From NCBI GenBank assembly GCA_013202725.1, contig JABMRH010000103.1:1-6775 (forward strand): a stretch of 6,775 nt of DNA. Reading direction: 5' to 3'. Origin of the DNA: Desulfobacteraceae bacterium. Lineage in GTDB: Bacteria; Desulfobacterota; Desulfobacteria; Desulfobacterales; ETH-SRB1. A program made the position numbers and the translations under genes. Each line of letters begins with the position of its first letter. Positions within the stretch are counted from its first letter, which is position 1. The notes under the pieces are model-generated. The model worked only from the letters and a program-made list of their open reading frames with translations. It made no database searches and was not told where the DNA came from. Positions 6,029 through 6,775 of the stretch are shown here, piece by piece.

Positions 6029-6208
6029 GCTCAAAACAGATTTCTCCAGATCAAAGAAAAAATATTTGTCTTTATCTAACCTTCTATATTTTGATAAAAA
6101 ATCCATCGTTAAAAAAGGCCAGGCTTTTTCAGTCAGAGTTAATCCGATTATTGGGCCTTTAGTTTCTCCCAAAACATCCTTGGAGAAATAATTTCCATGT
6201 TTTTCACC
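6026..6208 (-). other. Open frame overlapping and following the PIN toxin; possible gene remnant
   Basis: On the minus strand, in a different frame from the toxin, an uninterrupted 60-codon stretch runs from just after a stop at 6211-6209 to TAA at 6028-6026. Its first 20 codons overlap the toxin's 3' end; the last 40 lie beyond the toxin stop. The translation looks protein-like, for example KGPIIGLTLTEKAWPFL and YRRLDKDKYFFFDLEKS, with aromatic and charged residues spaced as in a folded C-terminus. There is no good start: TTG at 6172-6170 (48 codons, AAGGA 4 nt before it) or ATG at 6106-6104 (26 codons, no Shine-Dalgarno). It could be the tail of a gene whose 5' part was replaced by the TA module, a frameshifted toxin extension, or chance. 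I do not recognise the product. Confidence 0.22.
6112..6129 (-). terminator. Weak candidate terminator after the toxin gene
   Basis: On the minus strand, AAAAAG and CTTTTT flank a 6-base loop (CCTGGC), ending in a T-run, 19-36 nt beyond the toxin stop. The stem is only 6 bp and mostly A-T, so it is weak as an intrinsic terminator. The A/T symmetry would allow use from either side. It also lies inside the open frame described at 6026-6208; both need not be real. Confidence 0.22.
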
Positions 6209-6549
6209 TTATGCAAATTAAGTAATTCTTTGTCACCAGTAATAAATATTTCAGCATTGCCGTTTAATGCAGATAATAGGATAATCAAATCATCCTTATC
6301 TTTTATGTCAATATCAGGCAGATCAACAGGAATTGAAAGCTGTGCATCCTGTTTGAGTATTTCAATTAACTCTGCAATCAGGTCGCCTGGGACATTAAAC
6401 TTATCGAGAAGAATTCGCTTTAATTCGATAAACAGGGGATCAGATACAATTAAGTGGTGAGAAGCAAGAACTTCTCTCAATAAATCGGCACAAAGGCCTC
6501 TTGTAGCCGTGGCACTCACCAAAACATTAGTATCAAGAAAGACCTTCAT
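6148..6549 (-). CDS. PIN-domain toxin of a type II TA pair (COG1569-like)
   Basis: PIN-fold ribonuclease, probably a Mg2+/Mn2+-dependent RNase toxin related to VapC and closest in style to the COG1569 'PIN family toxin component' group. The 133 aa are the domain only, near the usual length. Conserved acidic residues are visible: D6 in VFLDTNVLVSA, E42 in PLFIELKRIL, D84/D86/D87 in KDKDDLIILLSA, and D106 in IFITGDKELL. The ending IISPRMFWEKL is the normal family C-terminus, so the toxin looks complete and active. The ATG overlaps the antitoxin stop as ATGA and has no Shine-Dalgarno of its own, so translation is probably coupled to the antitoxin. Its RNA target cannot be predicted. A second open frame runs through its 3' end. 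Confidence 0.9.
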   Translation of the reverse strand: MKVFLDTNVLVSATATRGLCADLLREVLASHHLIVSDPLFIELKRILLDKFNVPGDLIAELIEILKQDAQLSIPVDLPDIDIKDKDDLIILLSALNGNAEIFITGDKELLNLHKVKNMEIISPRMFWEKLKAQ

Positions 6550-6767
6550 GGTACTTGGGAGAAAACATCTTCATCGGTTAAAAACCCGCGTGCTTCAGCA
6601 AAGGGCATAATCCTTTTTCGGATTTCCTCGAATTGTTCAAGCCGTAGTTGTCGGCGCAAAGCCTCGCGAGCAATTTCGCTTCGGTTTCTACCAGATCGCT
6701 TGCTGGCCTTGGATAATAAGACATCAAGGTCATTGTCCAATCGGATTGTTAAAGTTGCCGTTTTCAT
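6546..6767 (-). CDS. Ribbon-helix-helix (CopG-like) antitoxin
   Basis: DNA-binding antitoxin of 73 aa paired with the PIN toxin. The N-terminal ribbon-helix-helix unit has the strand TATLTIRLDNDLD (3-15), helix 1 DVLLSKASKRSGRNR and helix 2 SEIAREALRRQLR (to residue 42). The C-terminal tail ends in FAEARGFLTDEDVFSQVP; a T-D-E-D-V-F tail of this kind is typical of antitoxins that wrap COG1569-type PIN toxins. It should dimerise, bind an operator upstream of itself and neutralise the toxin. The start codon is 8 bp from the window edge, so the promoter and operator lie outside. The stop overlaps the toxin start by 4 bases (ATGA). The pair shares the leftward direction of the acyl-CoA dehydrogenase cluster but is separated from it by 283 bp. 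Confidence 0.9.
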   Translation of the reverse strand: MKTATLTIRLDNDLDVLLSKASKRSGRNRSEIAREALRRQLRLEQFEEIRKRIMPFAEARGFLTDEDVFSQVP

Positions 6768-6775
6768 GTATTGCA

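Larger units (their letters stand above)
5865..6147. other. AT-rich intergenic region, probable acd promoter zone
   Basis: 283 bp between the PIN toxin stop and the acyl-CoA dehydrogenase start. On the minus strand, nearest the gene, lie GGAGG (5876-5880) and GGGGA (5869-5873) ribosome-binding sequence, then about 80 bp of very AT-rich DNA (5890-5970) where a promoter for the leftward cluster is expected. I could not pick a convincing -35/-10 pair there. The zone contains a 10-bp direct repeat (5900-5909 and 5915-5924) and a small perfect hairpin (6013-6028). Its distal part (6026-6147) is open in one minus-strand frame, described separately. No RNA gene or riboswitch was recognised. Confidence 0.6.

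Noticed and set aside
5996..6079. 27-codon + strand frame in the intergenic region, starting MPKKRSKPIGLAQNRF
   Set aside because: Looks protein-like but is very short and lacks a properly placed Shine-Dalgarno (AAGGGAA is about 20 nt away). It overlaps the minus-strand open frame and no homology is recognised.
6140..6150. Perfect 11-bp palindrome TAATCCGATTA over the toxin stop codon
   Set aside because: A 5-bp arm is easily expected by chance in AT-rich DNA, and its position at the end of a gene does not suit an operator.

Overview
The window reads as chromosomal DNA of an anaerobic bacterium, most likely a member of the Desulfobacterota (old Deltaproteobacteria, Desulfobacterales-like). 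This is inferred from gene content and protein style: an ETF:quinone oxidoreductase with a cysteine-rich tail, an ETF-dependent acyl-CoA dehydrogenase, and an AarF/UbiB-family protein beside a small COG3937-type phasin. No rRNA or other phylogenetic marker is present, so the assignment is tentative. Base composition is moderate in the metabolic genes and clearly AT-richer in the stretch from about 5880 to 6550.

Layout. On the left, two genes run rightward with a 4-nt gap: nfo (endonuclease IV, an AP endonuclease with all nine metal ligands) and an ETF-quinone oxidoreductase. They converge on a leftward cluster, and the two stop codons are separated by one base. In transcription order the leftward cluster is acyl-CoA dehydrogenase (5864-4710), a small phasin-like protein (4660-4358) and an AarF/UbiB-family atypical kinase (4316-2619). 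Gaps are short (49 and 41 nt) and no terminator is evident, so one operon is likely. The phasin-ubiB gap is almost entirely a six-unit array of a 7-bp repeat, which also contains the phasin stop codon and supplies the only Shine-Dalgarno-like bases for ubiB.

Upstream of the acyl-CoA dehydrogenase is an AT-rich 283-bp intergenic stretch (5865-6147), followed by a leftward type II toxin-antitoxin pair: a ribbon-helix-helix antitoxin (6767-6546) and a PIN-domain toxin (6549-6148), overlapping by ATGA. A second open frame begins inside the toxin's 3' end and runs 120 bp past it. It may be the remnant of another gene.

How the genes may work together. The acyl-CoA dehydrogenase would reduce ETF and the ETF-quinone oxidoreductase would pass those electrons to the membrane quinone (probably menaquinone). 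The UbiB-like protein is from a family needed for quinone biosynthesis or lipid handling, and the phasin is from a family that coats storage granules or lipid surfaces. This makes a coherent acyl-CoA-oxidation/quinone neighbourhood, with endonuclease IV and the TA pair as functionally unrelated neighbours. I see no CRISPR, tRNA, rRNA, IS element or phage gene. The least explained items are the heptad array, the surplus cysteines in the ETF-QO tail and the hidden frame behind the PIN toxin.
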